Of a DNA stretch of 64,000 nucleotides, positions 8,848-17,247 are shown in pieces. The DNA comes from Trichomonas vaginalis G3. Taxonomy: Eukaryota > Parabasalia > Trichomonadida > Trichomonadidae. The stretch covers positions 34,859,896 to 34,923,895 of the forward strand of contig NC_067206.1 in the NCBI RefSeq assembly GCF_026262505.1, read 5' to 3'. Position 1 is the stretch's first letter. The number at the start of each line of letters is the position of its first letter. The notes beneath the pieces were generated by a model. The model was not told the DNA's origin and searched no databases. It was given only the letters and a program-made list of their open reading frames with translations. The translations under genes were made by a program, and so were the position numbers.

Positions 8848-9432
8848 ATGACCGAAGAAGTTGAAACGGTAGATTTGACACCACAAACAAAAAGTTCAGA
8901 ACCATTGTCAAAACCTGTCAAAGAACTTACAGATGAAGAGAAAAATTCAATAATAGAAAGTGCCAGGTCTGGAAATACAAACCCTAACTATAAAGTCACT
9001 TTTCATAGAAATGGAACGGCTAGTATCTCAAAAAAGAAACAGACTCTCACAAATAAAATATTGAAGTCTGAAGGAGCTTTCGAGACAACAGATGGAAAAG
9101 TTTACTTCACTGACCAACAGTTCATTATAGAACATCTCATTGACTTAGAGTTGAAATATTCTAAACTTTACAACAAACACAAAAAGTTGAAAGGAAAACA
9201 AAAACAAATGGCATATGATATTTATGAAGATGTTGACGACACAACTGTTCCTGCAAGTGAAGTAAAGTCAGAGGAACCGAAAAGTGACAAAAAACCGATA
9301 GAAGAAGAGAAACCAAAAACTGAAGATAAACCAAAACCAAAGTTTAGTTTCCAAACTAAACCAAGTCAACCTTCATTAGCTGGTATGGGTTGGCGTCAAA
9401 GACTTATGGCAGCAGGCGGTTATGTAAAGTAA
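8848..9432 (+). CDS. Maverick protein of 194 aa, coiled coil with Pro/Glu/Lys tail, function unknown
   Basis: The N-terminus is acidic and disordered. A folded part (~residues 45-120) has 'NPNYKVTFHRNGTASISKKK' followed by a predicted helix. A low-complexity P/E/K stretch and a conserved 'GMGWRQRLMAAGGYVK' C-terminus follow. It sits just before the polymerase gene and has a TTTTTA box 10 nt upstream, identical to that of the small gene before it. Being next to the polymerase, it could be the terminal protein or a DNA-binding cofactor, but no motif shows this. Copies: 45495-46074 and 49335-49769. Confidence 0.65.
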   Translation: MTEEVETVDLTPQTKSSEPLSKPVKELTDEEKNSIIESARSGNTNPNYKVTFHRNGTASISKKKQTLTNKILKSEGAFETTDGKVYFTDQQFIIEHLIDLELKYSKLYNKHKKLKGKQKQMAYDIYEDVDDTTVPASEVKSEEPKSDKKPIEEEKPKTEDKPKPKFSFQTKPSQPSLAGMGWRQRLMAAGGYVK

Positions 9433-9464
9433 AGAAAAAAACATATTTTTTTATTTTTATAAAA

Positions 9465-11616
9465 ATGCCCCCATATAGAATGGATAGAAAATCTGCTAGA
9501 ATAAAAGCAGAGTTACAAAGATATGGTTGGAGAGTTTCGAAGAATTTTAAATATAGGAAGGGAAGACCCATAAAAGTCTATGACAAATTGTCTGGTCTTC
9601 GCTACGAAATGGATTTGGAAACAGCACGTGCCAATTATCCAAACAGACTAGAGAGGTTAGAAGAAGAACGTCTTATGGACATGCCTTTCGATGTTAGTGA
9701 ACCTCAAGTTGAAGGACACGACGGCTTTGCCAGATTCTACTGGAAACATGACGAACAATTGCATCCTTTGAGAAGGAAAAAAGGAAAAGGTGAAGACGCA
9801 CATGCTCCCATGGAAAGAACAAGATATGCATATGAAAAGTATCGTGAAGTTAGAAGTCAAATTACATCTGGTCGAACCTTTACAGTAAACTTTGACGAAG
9901 GAAAGAACAAAGAAGGCTTCATGGGAGTACTTGCTGCCATACAAGACGGAAATAAGAAAGGACACAATCTCAGATTGACCATAACAGATTTGGATGGTCA
10001 CATTTACTATGCACATGACAATGAACAAACAGCCGCAAAACTTCTTGACGCTTTCAAGACTACAAAGAGAGAACAAATGGTTGACTCCGACTCAGACATT
10101 TTGAATGCAATTGAAGGAATTGCAAGTGTCAAGTTCGAATGGTACCAACCTAACCCTCAAGCAGTCAGACAACATGCTGGATACTTCCCGTTCATAAATA
10201 AGTCTGACATTGACTTGACAAGGTATGGAATTTACAATTCAATTGAAACAATTGTCAATGAACCTTGTATTCTTACATGTCTCAGGAACTCTGGTCTTGT
10301 TCAGAGAGAAGATGAAGTATCTTGAGTCATGTGTGAAGACAAGGTACATTCTCAGAGGTCAATTGGCAAAAATTGCACCGTTGGCAAATGTCAATATCCG
10401 AGTCAACATACCTACAGCTAAAGGTTCTTCACATGACGACTATGTTGTTGACAAAGACTTACCATGGTTGAAGATTGTAATTGTCCACAACCACTTCATG
10501 TTGAACGAAAGTCTTACAAACCCATTCTTTGGTAAAAGTAAGTGCAACATTGTCAGAGCTGTAAACATTCTTTTCGAGAAAGGTTTGTTGGAACCAATTC
10601 CAGATGACAAGCTGACAGAAACTTTTGTACCAAAAGACGAAACAAACTTTTCATTGTTAGCAAGACCAAAAGTTGTTCCAGACAAAGTTCTAGTACAAAA
10701 GAAGTACACAGTTCCACAAGGAGTTGGTATGTTCGGATACCAACCTGAACCAGAAGAACTTCCAATGAGGTTGCAAGAACTTCAAGATGCTATAAACAAA
10801 CTTCCATTGAGACATCCAATTGACGTCAAATTGTATTGGAGAGCATCTGAGTTAGGTCAGAAGGTTTTATATGAAACAGGTTGCTTCGACGATGTTTATG
10901 AGATAACAGGAGAAGTTTCTCAGAAGATAAGAGACTCACTTGAATTTCCACAAACTGGACCAATTGGTTGCGACAAGTTCGACTCAGATGAAAAGATATA
11001 CTATGTCGACCTTAACGCTGCATACATGAGGTTTGTCCAATATATTCCGACTGGAATTCCAAACGAAGATGGTGAGTTCCCGGGAAGGAACTATACAGTT
11101 GGAAAAGTCATATAACAACTGTATGATATTAGGAAAGCTTCAAACCCCAAACTTGCAATGACACTCAAATTGCTTATGAATTCGACATGGGGATATTCCA
11201 TTAAGAAACCTCAAGAGATGAAGAGTAAACATTATGAGAAGGTCGACAACTTTGTTGAAAGGTTTTCTCCTTTTGTTTTGAAGTACGAATTCACTCAAGG
11301 TCAAAGTGGCTTAGTAACCACATTAAAACCTATTGTCGAACATTGGTCTTACCCTCAGTTCGCAAAAGCAGTCCTTGACAACTACAACAAATTCTTCTCC
11401 GAAGTCAAATCGAAAGTCAAGGTTTACTATGAGAACATTGACGCACTCATGACGAACGAAGAAGGCTATAACAAACTCATTGAAATGGGTTTAGTCGGTG
11501 AAAAGATGGGTCAATTCAAATTGGACAAAATTTTCACCGAAGTTCATGTCCTCTCCAAGCGTAAGTACTGGGGTGTTAAAGAAGATGGTGAAATAGTTAA
11601 ACATTGCATGAAATAA
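9465..11616 (+). pseudogene. DNA polymerase B, protein-primed type, Maverick copy 1
   Basis: The palm motifs are readable: motif A region 'YYVDLNAAYMRFVQYIPTGI', motif B 'KLLMNSTWGYSIKK' (K-x-x-x-N-S-x-x-G), motif C region 'VYYENIDALMT', and the downstream 'SKRKYWGV' (K-x-Y class). The N-terminal ~350 residues are a basic, presumably exonuclease/terminal-protein side that I cannot assign in detail. In Mavericks this enzyme copies the whole element from a protein primer at the ends. The gene has a TTTTTA box 11 nt upstream of the ATG. This copy is not intact. Confidence 0.85.
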
Positions 11617-11649
11617 AAAATTTATTTTTTAAAAAGTGACATTTTTTTA

Positions 11650-11907
11650 ATGGCGTACATCCCTGAGCGCTTCGTCCAGTTCAACCAAATGTTGGTCTCG
11701 GACCCAGGCAAGAGATATTCCAAGCCCGAACTCGACCGTCTCTTCAAAGAATGGATTGAAGACTACAGAGGAGACGAGTGGTTGACAATTGAATTTGCTC
11801 GGGCTTGGAATTGCTACAGAAGGGTCTTAGACGTGGACCCAAGACTCACGTACAGAGGTTGGGATGTGGTCTTCACATTCCAAGATTGGTACGAATACCA
11901 AAAATAA
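11650..11907 (+). CDS. Small hypothetical Maverick protein (85 aa)
   Basis: A charged, Trp/Tyr-rich protein with no motif that I recognise, and no counterpart in copy 2, where the space after the polymerase is filled by a family A paralogue. Its upstream region has AAAAAGTGACATTTTT 4 nt before the ATG, the second promoter type of the element. The GC content is higher than in the neighbouring structural genes, as for the other small genes up to 15.4 kb. Confidence 0.55.
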   Translation: MAYIPERFVQFNQMLVSDPGKRYSKPELDRLFKEWIEDYRGDEWLTIEFARAWNCYRRVLDVDPRLTYRGWDVVFTFQDWYEYQK

Positions 11908-11956
11908 AAACTTAAATTTACTTGGGGTTTCCCCCTAAAATAAATTTTTTTTACTC

Positions 11957-12649
11957 TTAGAACCAATCGAGGTTCTCCTTACGGTTGTTGAGCTTGTCAC
12001 CGTCAATGTGTCTGACCTTCGTCTTCTTGTCTGGATTTGGAACCCATTGAATTGCGACAAGCTTGCCCATGGAGATTGAACCGCAATTCCGAAGGTTAAG
12101 GTTCAAGTGTCCCAAGTTGTTGAGGACTGGGGTAAGAACCTTGCCTGTCTCCTTGTTGCGGATTTGGTATGGGTAGGGTTGGGAAATTTCGTAACCGTCA
12201 TCGGCAACAAGGGTTGCCCATGTAGCGGCTTCAGGAACTTCTTCTTCTTCCTCTTCTTCTTCGTGTTTCTCTTCTTCCTCGACAATTCCTTCTTCAATTT
12301 GGTACTCACGAAGTACGGTGTTGCATGTTCTGTCCTTTCCGAGTACCTTCCAGATGGCGTCTATCTCTTCGAAGAAACGGTAGATGAGTCTGCCAAGGTC
12401 TCGGTTCTCTCTCTCGTAATTGCGCAAGGTTTCCGCGAAATCGTTCAGGCATTTCTCATTGGAAGCTTGGTTCATGAGGACATCGGCTTTGAGATTGGTC
12501 ATCTCTGTCATAAGACTACTTTGGAGAGTCTTAATGGTGTTTGTCAGATGAGCTTTCAATTGGGCAATTTGAATTTGAAGTGGGCGCTTGTCTGGCAACC
12601 TTGAAAGGACATCTGCCATTGTGTTCGGCTTCGGTGCTTGTTCGGACAT
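11957..12649 (-). CDS. Coiled-coil protein with C-terminal NUMOD4/HNH-like domain (230 aa)
   Basis: The N-terminal ~120 residues are helical and coiled-coil like, followed by an acidic run of Glu. The last ~80 residues fit a NUMOD4/HNH homing-endonuclease-like module: 'YQIRNKETGKVL', a beta strand block, and a final 'RHIDGDKLNNRKENLDWF' (family H-x-D-x-x-x-x-N-N-x-x-x-N-L). HNH proteins of this kind cut or bind DNA; whether this one is active cannot be told. It is found only in copy 1, so it may be cargo acquired by this lineage. Confidence 0.65.
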   Translation of the reverse strand: MSEQAPKPNTMADVLSRLPDKRPLQIQIAQLKAHLTNTIKTLQSSLMTEMTNLKADVLMNQASNEKCLNDFAETLRNYERENRDLGRLIYRFFEEIDAIWKVLGKDRTCNTVLREYQIEEGIVEEEEKHEEEEEEEEVPEAATWATLVADDGYEISQPYPYQIRNKETGKVLTPVLNNLGHLNLNLRNCGSISMGKLVAIQWVPNPDKKTKVRHIDGDKLNNRKENLDWF

Positions 12650-12724
12650 CGAAAAAATGAAGTGGTTTGAGAATGCGGTTTTACTTCAAAAAGCTTGTTA
12701 TGACAGTTATGTCATACAACAAGT

Positions 12725-13266
12725 TTAAAATAATATCTTGTTCTTCTTCTGAACGTTTGTTGTCTCTTCCGATAAAAGTTTCGAACATGAGAACCAAAAA
12801 ACGTTTTTTGAGAATTGCGGAAAGAGTTCAGGCAAACGTTCATATTCTGGATATGTTGGGAGCAGTTCAAAACATCTGAGCTGACTTTCGGACAAAATTG
12901 GGACAATGTCAGAAAATTCATCTTTGGTCGGACTGCTTGAAGGTAAGTCCCTTACATGTAAGTAGCTCTGGTAAAGTCTTCTCATTTCTGCTAACTTCTG
13001 GAGTATAGCTTCGTATTTAAGAGTTTTAATTTTAATTGTCTTATTCCTCTCTTGACATCTAAACGGTAAGTATCCATGAGGTCAAGAGTAGCTTTGGTAG
13101 CTTTAAGTGGAGCTATCTCTTCTTTGACTTGTGCAATTTTGGTTGCAATTGTGGTTTGAGCTCCTTCAAGTTCGCCGTCTATGTCGTTCTCAACGCCTTC
13201 AACCATAGCTTGAAACTCTTCATCGGTCCATTGAGATTGGTGTGGGACGAATTTAACTTGCTTCAT
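12725..13266 (-). pseudogene. Coiled-coil small Maverick protein region, copy 1 only
   Basis: Two adjacent minus-strand reading frames. The first starts 'MKQVKFVPHQSQWTDEEF' and continues as a helical segment; the second is rich in aromatic and acidic residues. No domain recognised. The region does not look intact. It has no counterpart in copy 2. Confidence 0.4.
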
Positions 13267-13288
13267 TCAAAAAATGAAAAAAATGTTT

Positions 13289-13498
13289 TTACTCTAAGCG
13301 TGCCATGTATATGGCTATAAGAAACTTACCAGAAGGCTTCTTCTTCACATGAGTCTTTGGCAACTTGAGAGTTCTTGTTGGAGTTGGGTCTGGAATTTCA
13401 ATTCTCTCTCGAGCGCAACAACAGAAAAATTGTCTTCTCTTGCCACCATAAACTGTGTATTGACCGAACTTGCATTTGCAGGAAGACCGGTCATACAA
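13289..13498 (-). CDS. Small Cys-rich frame, doubtful (69 aa)
   Basis: A short frame with a cluster of Cys (CKCKF...FFCCCARE) and a basic, Pro-containing C-terminus. The Cys spacing could bind zinc, but an overlapping frame (13345-13557) competes with it and neither has a recognised family. Low confidence. Confidence 0.3.
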   Translation of the reverse strand: MYDRSSCKCKFGQYTVYGGKRRQFFCCCARERIEIPDPTPTRTLKLPKTHVKKKPSGKFLIAIYMARLE

Positions 13499-13583
13499 GG
13501 TTCACAGTTGAAATAGTTGTACTCATACCTGGTGAGTACGAGTGTGAGTAAAAACATAAAAAAAGTGAGTTAAAATGAGATGT

Positions 13584-13949
13584 TTACTGAATTGGTTGAA
13601 TGTCGCCTTCACAGGTTATGTAGAACGCGGCTGACCAGAGAAGTGAAGGAGACCCTTGAGAATTTGGTTCATTCTTGGGAAAGGGTTCTCTGTTTGGAAG
13701 TAGTATCCAAGGACGCTTGGCAAAGAACTTTATAATGGCTTCCTTCTTTGCTTGCTTTATGTCGTCGTAGACTGTCCCGTCTGGTATTTGAATTGGAATT
13801 CCAGTCGAAGTCTCGAGATTCAAGGCAGCCCTTCCCGTTATCCAACCGTTAACAAGCTTGCCTTTTACATTCTGCCTGAGGAAGTCTTTAACAAGCTCGT
13901 TAATTTCAATTAGGTAAATTGCCTCGTCGGTAGGTTCGACCTCGACCAT
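13584..13949 (-). CDS. Conserved Maverick protein of 121 aa, function unknown
   Basis: A compact alpha/beta protein with 'LVNGWITGRAALNLETSTG' and 'AKKEAIIKFFAKRPWIL' blocks. It is divergent from the Pro/Gln-rich gene at 14146; the space between them is a 21-bp minisatellite whose minus-strand reading would be Ser/Thr-rich. A copy is at 41830-42190 in element 2, also next to the minisatellite, so the gene pair moves as a unit. Confidence 0.6.
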   Translation of the reverse strand: MVEVEPTDEAIYLIEINELVKDFLRQNVKGKLVNGWITGRAALNLETSTGIPIQIPDGTVYDDIKQAKKEAIIKFFAKRPWILLPNREPFPKNEPNSQGSPSLLWSAAFYITCEGDIQPIQ

Positions 13950-14112
13950 TGCTACTGTCAGAAAAAGTACTGCTACTGTCAGTAAAAGTACTGCTACTGT
14001 CAGTAAAAGTACTGCTACTGTCAGTAAAAGTACTGCTACTGTCAGTAAGAGTACTGCTACTGTCAGTAAGAGTACTGCTACTGTCAGTAGCAGTACTGCT
14101 AGTAGCAGAGAT
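13945..14112. repeat. 21-bp minisatellite between divergent genes
   Basis: About eight units of a 21-bp sequence (GCTACTGTCAGTAAAAGTACT with small variations, the last two more divergent). Copy 2 has about four (41735-41826). The unit contains AGTACT and CAGTAGCAGTACTG palindromic parts, so the array can fold. Confidence 0.85.
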
Positions 14113-14145
14113 TTTTATCGTTGTGGTCCGACAAGACACAAACGA

Positions 14146-14727
14146 ATGTCCGACGTCCCACCAACCGAGTCCATTCCCAAACCAGAGGAACCTAAAGAAC
14201 CACAACAGTCTCCTCAGCAACCTCAGTTCCAGCAAGTACCTCCACCAAATTACTACCAATTTCCACCTCAAGGTTACTACCCACCACAAGGCTTCCCGAA
14301 CTACCCTCCTCAACCTATGCCTTACTTCCCCAACCCTTGGTTGTTCCAGCAAGCTCCACCCCAGCAATTCCAATCTCAATCCCAATCGAAGAGAGACCAA
14401 GAGTTCGAAGAAGGTCTGAACCGTTTACGCAAAGAGTATGCTACAGCTCCAATGGAAGACGACAGGCTTTCAGTCTCTTCCCTCAAATCGACCAATTCGA
14501 CTCGTACCACAGATTCGGTTCGTGACCGTGAAGACTACCTCAAGCAGTCTGAGAGACTCTTCATCTTACAACCATTTACAGTTGGAGCTCTCAAGAACAT
14601 GCGCAATTACGAAGGTCAGACACCAGCTGGAGACCGCAAAACAGACGTGCTTACAAGAGCAGTCCAACTGGTCAAGACAAAGACTGAGATAGTCGACTTC
14701 ATTCTTGCAGCTTGCCCATACAAGTAA
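14146..14727 (+). CDS. Pro/Gln/Tyr-rich Maverick protein (193 aa)
   Basis: The first ~85 residues are a P/Q/Y low-complexity region with 'PPQGYYPPQGFPNYPPQ' type units. The remainder is charged and helical with Ser/Thr-rich stretches, ending 'FILAACPYK'. Such tails are common in virion surface or phase-separating proteins; no enzymatic motif is seen. The copy at 41358-41696 keeps the P/Q region. Upstream is the 21-bp minisatellite. Confidence 0.6.
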   Translation: MSDVPPTESIPKPEEPKEPQQSPQQPQFQQVPPPNYYQFPPQGYYPPQGFPNYPPQPMPYFPNPWLFQQAPPQQFQSQSQSKRDQEFEEGLNRLRKEYATAPMEDDRLSVSSLKSTNSTRTTDSVRDREDYLKQSERLFILQPFTVGALKNMRNYEGQTPAGDRKTDVLTRAVQLVKTKTEIVDFILAACPYK

Positions 14728-14755
14728 AAAAATAAACAATTACGAATTAAACTTT

Positions 14756-14956
14756 TTACTCTTTCTTTTCTGAGTTGTTTAGAGCTGGTTTCTCTTGTAG
14801 AAACCTTTCGTACTCTTCCATGGTCATGTAATTGCGAATTTGGTACGCAATTCCAGGTTCGTTGTTTTTGAACCTGATGTATGTAACGCTTCCATCCTCC
14901 TCAGGGAAGTAAGCTGCTAACATCTGGCCAAGTTTTCTCGGTGACTCGGAGCTCAT
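14756..14956 (-). CDS. Small hypothetical protein (66 aa), copy 1 only
   Basis: The frame begins MSSESPRKLGQMLAAYFPEE and is acidic to the end. Directly before its ATG is AAAAAGTGACATTTTT (14957-14972 on the minus strand), a box shared with the genes at 11650 and 15180. No domain recognised. Confidence 0.5.
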   Translation of the reverse strand: MSSESPRKLGQMLAAYFPEEDGSVTYIRFKNNEPGIAYQIRNYMTMEEYERFLQEKPALNNSEKKE

Positions 14957-14972
14957 AAAAATGTCACTTTTT
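14957..14972 (-). promoter_or_regulatory. AAAAAGTGACATTTTT box, second Maverick promoter type
   Basis: This 16-bp box abuts the ATG of the 66-aa gene. Close matches lie before the genes at 11650 (11631-11647) and 15180 (15182-15199, with TGTAAT in the middle). It contains the AAAAGTGAC core of the terminal iterons. Confidence 0.5.
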
Positions 14973-14991
14973 AAACGTTAAGTTTTTAGTC

Positions 14992-15180
14992 TTAATTTAC
15001 CCTTTGTTTGTCAAGGTAGTATTGGAGTGCAATTTCTCCAAATTCTCTGTGTCGGAGTTCTTCAGCATTTTCCAAGGTGTACCCGGAGAACTCAAAGAAG
15101 TTGTCAAGAACATACTGCCATGCTGCTCTTCTGAGTTCGTCGGTATTTTGGAAGTGTTGCACCTTCGAGTCTTCGGACAT
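14992..15180 (-). CDS. Small hypothetical protein (62 aa), copy 1 only
   Basis: I chose the ATG at 15180 (MSEDSKVQHF) because the AAAAAGTGTAATTTTTTTC box lies right before it; the longer frame upstream would run through that box. It is a helical, charged protein without a recognised family. Confidence 0.5.
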   Translation of the reverse strand: MSEDSKVQHFQNTDELRRAAWQYVLDNFFEFSGYTLENAEELRHREFGEIALQYYLDKQRVN

Positions 15181-15224
15181 GAAAAAAATTACACTTTTTC
15201 TATTAAACCGTTTTGGCATTTCTC

Positions 15225-15404
15225 ATGAGTGAGTATAGTTCTGCCGAACCATTGGAAGAGAAGAAGTACCCTTGCTGGCAAAAGACAAAAATAGTTGCCT
15301 TAGTTGTCATTGCAATTGTACTCGTAATTGAATTCATTGTACTTCTCTTCACGTACATAAAACTCAGCAATGGTATTTGCTTTAAGAAGCTACCATCTTA
15401 CTAA
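15225..15404 (+). CDS. Small single-span membrane protein (59 aa), copy 1 only
   Basis: Starts MSEYSSAEPLEEKKY, then a strongly hydrophobic stretch of ~25 residues rich in V and I, then a short basic tail with a Cys. This is a type II or tail-anchored pattern. An in-frame ATG lies 12 nt upstream; the downstream one is preferred because several small genes here start MSE/MSD. Function unknown. Confidence 0.55.
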   Translation: MSEYSSAEPLEEKKYPCWQKTKIVALVVIAIVLVIEFIVLLFTYIKLSNGICFKKLPSY

Positions 15405-15423
15405 GACTAAACACTTAGATTTT

Positions 15424-16299
15424 TCAAGCTTGACTTTTTACAATTTGAACTTTGTTTGCGTAGATATGAATTCTGAAAGAAGTATGAGGGTCTTGTATGA
15501 CTTTGTACTTCTCCCATAGTTCATGTCTGTCAAACTTACCTGCCATGGACTCTTTCATAAGTTCCATGAAATCGTCTTCGGACAATCCGGGGAAAAGTAT
15601 AATGTCAGTAAGTATTCTCTTTACATCCTTACTTAAACTCTTGGCTGTCTGTACACATATTACGACTGAAATGTTAAAGTGCCTAAGTTTCTTAAGAATT
15701 CGACACATATCTTGTTCTCTGTTCTTTAACAAAGGATGAGAGGCAAAATCATCTAAGATAAGAAGACATCTATGAGGGTAAGTCTTCCAATCGTAAGATT
15801 GCAATTTCTTCGAAATGTATTCTATCTCTTTCTGTTTGTTTCTGAAGTGTTTCTTCTCTAATATTCTCTGCATTTCCTCATTAGGGTCTTTGAACTTAGA
15901 ATTTATATACTCATTTATAGCATTATACTTCAAAACTCTTCTTTGGTACTTCTTTATCCAATCTAACAACTCAGTATCCTTTATACATACTAACTTAGAC
16001 TTCTTTATAATATCTTTGAACGAATTGACGGTTTGGTCAAATTGACCAGAAGTCGAACAAATAACAACCAACTCATAGAATGGGTTCTTCTCATCTAGTT
16101 CTTGTTGTTGTGCAGCCATTTTAAGATAAGTGAAAGTCTTACCCGACCCAGGTGGTGCAATTAGACCTGTTATACCATTCTGAGCAAATAAGAACTTGTC
16201 GTGTATAGGTTTTATCTGAGCATTTTCTAACTTCCTCTTGTTCTTATTTAAAACATTCTCAAATTTCTTGTCAATGTCAGCAAACTTTTTTTCTAACAT
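15424..16299 (-). CDS. A32/FtsK-HerA-like genome-packaging ATPase (291 aa)
   Basis: Walker A 'APPGSGKT' at residues 48-55 and Walker B 'LLILDD' at 179-184 in the order and spacing of Maverick and poxvirus A32-type ATPases. These pump DNA into capsids. The start is placed at ATG 16299 because the upstream frame (to 16401) would overlap the divergent gene at 16336. 36 bp separate the two ATGs. The gene looks whole here; the copy at 37828-38697 does not. Confidence 0.85.
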   Translation of the reverse strand: MLEKKFADIDKKFENVLNKNKRKLENAQIKPIHDKFLFAQNGITGLIAPPGSGKTFTYLKMAAQQQELDEKNPFYELVVICSTSGQFDQTVNSFKDIIKKSKLVCIKDTELLDWIKKYQRRVLKYNAINEYINSKFKDPNEEMQRILEKKHFRNKQKEIEYISKKLQSYDWKTYPHRCLLILDDFASHPLLKNREQDMCRILKKLRHFNISVVICVQTAKSLSKDVKRILTDIILFPGLSEDDFMELMKESMAGKFDRHELWEKYKVIQDPHTSFRIHIYANKVQIVKSQA

Positions 16300-16335
16300 A
16301 TTTTTAGAAAAATTAAAATTTTTATCTTTTAGAAA

Positions 16336-16680
16336 ATGTCTAGCGATTTCGCTATCTATATTCGAGACAAACTTTTTGACAGCAAAACATCTGTCGACCA
16401 TAAAATCTTACATAGTGTAAACAAGAAAGGTGAATTTGTTCTAAAGTTCTGTTTCTGGGAATATGACAAGAACCATAAAACATTACACAGAGCAGTCTTA
16501 AAATTTGTCAATGACAGACTTGTTGACAGAGATGACGCCGATTGGAAAGATGAAGTCCAACAAAAGTTCTTAGAATGCAAAGAAGACACATGCGCTGTTC
16601 TTGAAGATGAAATAGAAAACAGAATAGATGAGCTATTAAAGGACAAAGAACTTTTACATAAATATGGTTCTGAAATTTGA
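16336..16680 (+). CDS. Conserved Maverick protein of 114 aa, function unknown
   Basis: A charged alpha/beta protein with several 'RDDADW', 'KFLECKEDTC' type blocks and acidic helices. A TTTTTA box lies 11 nt before the ATG, divergent from the packaging ATPase. Downstream up to ~16783 is a Lys/Glu-rich coding-like stretch. The copy 2 counterpart is at 37350-37787. No family recognised. Confidence 0.55.
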   Translation: MSSDFAIYIRDKLFDSKTSVDHKILHSVNKKGEFVLKFCFWEYDKNHKTLHRAVLKFVNDRLVDRDDADWKDEVQQKFLECKEDTCAVLEDEIENRIDELLKDKELLHKYGSEI

Positions 16681-16799
16681 CATATCCACCAGAAAGAAGA
16701 AGAGAAGAAAAGAAAGAAAAAAAGTAGAAGAAGAGAAGAAAGAACCTGAACCAGTTCCAGAGAAAAAGAAATTTGACATGTAAAAATAAAATTTTATTT

Positions 16800-17189
16800 T
16801 TAGAACATTTCTGGGTCAATGTCAATGTTCTCTTCCTCTTTAGGAGTAAACACTGGCTTAGACTCTAAAATCTTTTTACCCAATTTACCTTGAACTTCTA
16901 CAACTTTAGACTCATAATATTCATAGTCGTCTGTCTTCTTTGGTTCATAAGGTATAACAAGTTTGTATGCTTTGCCTTCTTTAAGGTTTGAGAACCTTCT
17001 GTCAAAACTTTCTTTGACTGTTAACAAACCTTCTATGTCTAAGTCTTCAAATTTCGCACCATTTTTAGTCACAATAGCAAACTTAACTGGTTCGATGTTC
17101 CAAACTTTGCTGAATGAAGACTTTTCAAAATGGTAGAAGTAAACATTCAAATATGTGAATGGGTCTAGTTCTTCTTTAAGTCCTGACAT
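16800..17189 (-). CDS. Conserved Maverick protein of 129 aa, beta-rich, next to helicase
   Basis: The pattern is mainly beta strands with 'VKFAIVTKNGAKFEDLDIEGLL' in the middle and an acidic tail ending 'DIDPEMF'. Size, acidic C-terminus and its place right after the helicase would suit a single-stranded DNA-binding protein, but this is an inference without a motif match. In copy 2 (36911-37330) the frame starts ten codons earlier. Confidence 0.55.
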   Translation of the reverse strand: MSGLKEELDPFTYLNVYFYHFEKSSFSKVWNIEPVKFAIVTKNGAKFEDLDIEGLLTVKESFDRRFSNLKEGKAYKLVIPYEPKKTDDYEYYESKVVEVQGKLGKKILESKPVFTPKEEENIDIDPEMF

Positions 17190-17247
17190 GTACTTGTTTA
17201 CTGAGATGAATTTTGCATCTTTTCTATCGGATAAAAAATATTTTTTT

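Noticed and set aside
9390-9464. Extension of the polymerase frame upstream of 9465
   Set aside because: It overlaps the 194-aa gene and runs through the TTTTTA box; the ATG at 9465 fits both copies.
12107-12604. A Phe-rich 165-aa plus-strand frame
   Set aside because: Antisense of the Glu/Lys-rich coiled-coil/HNH gene.
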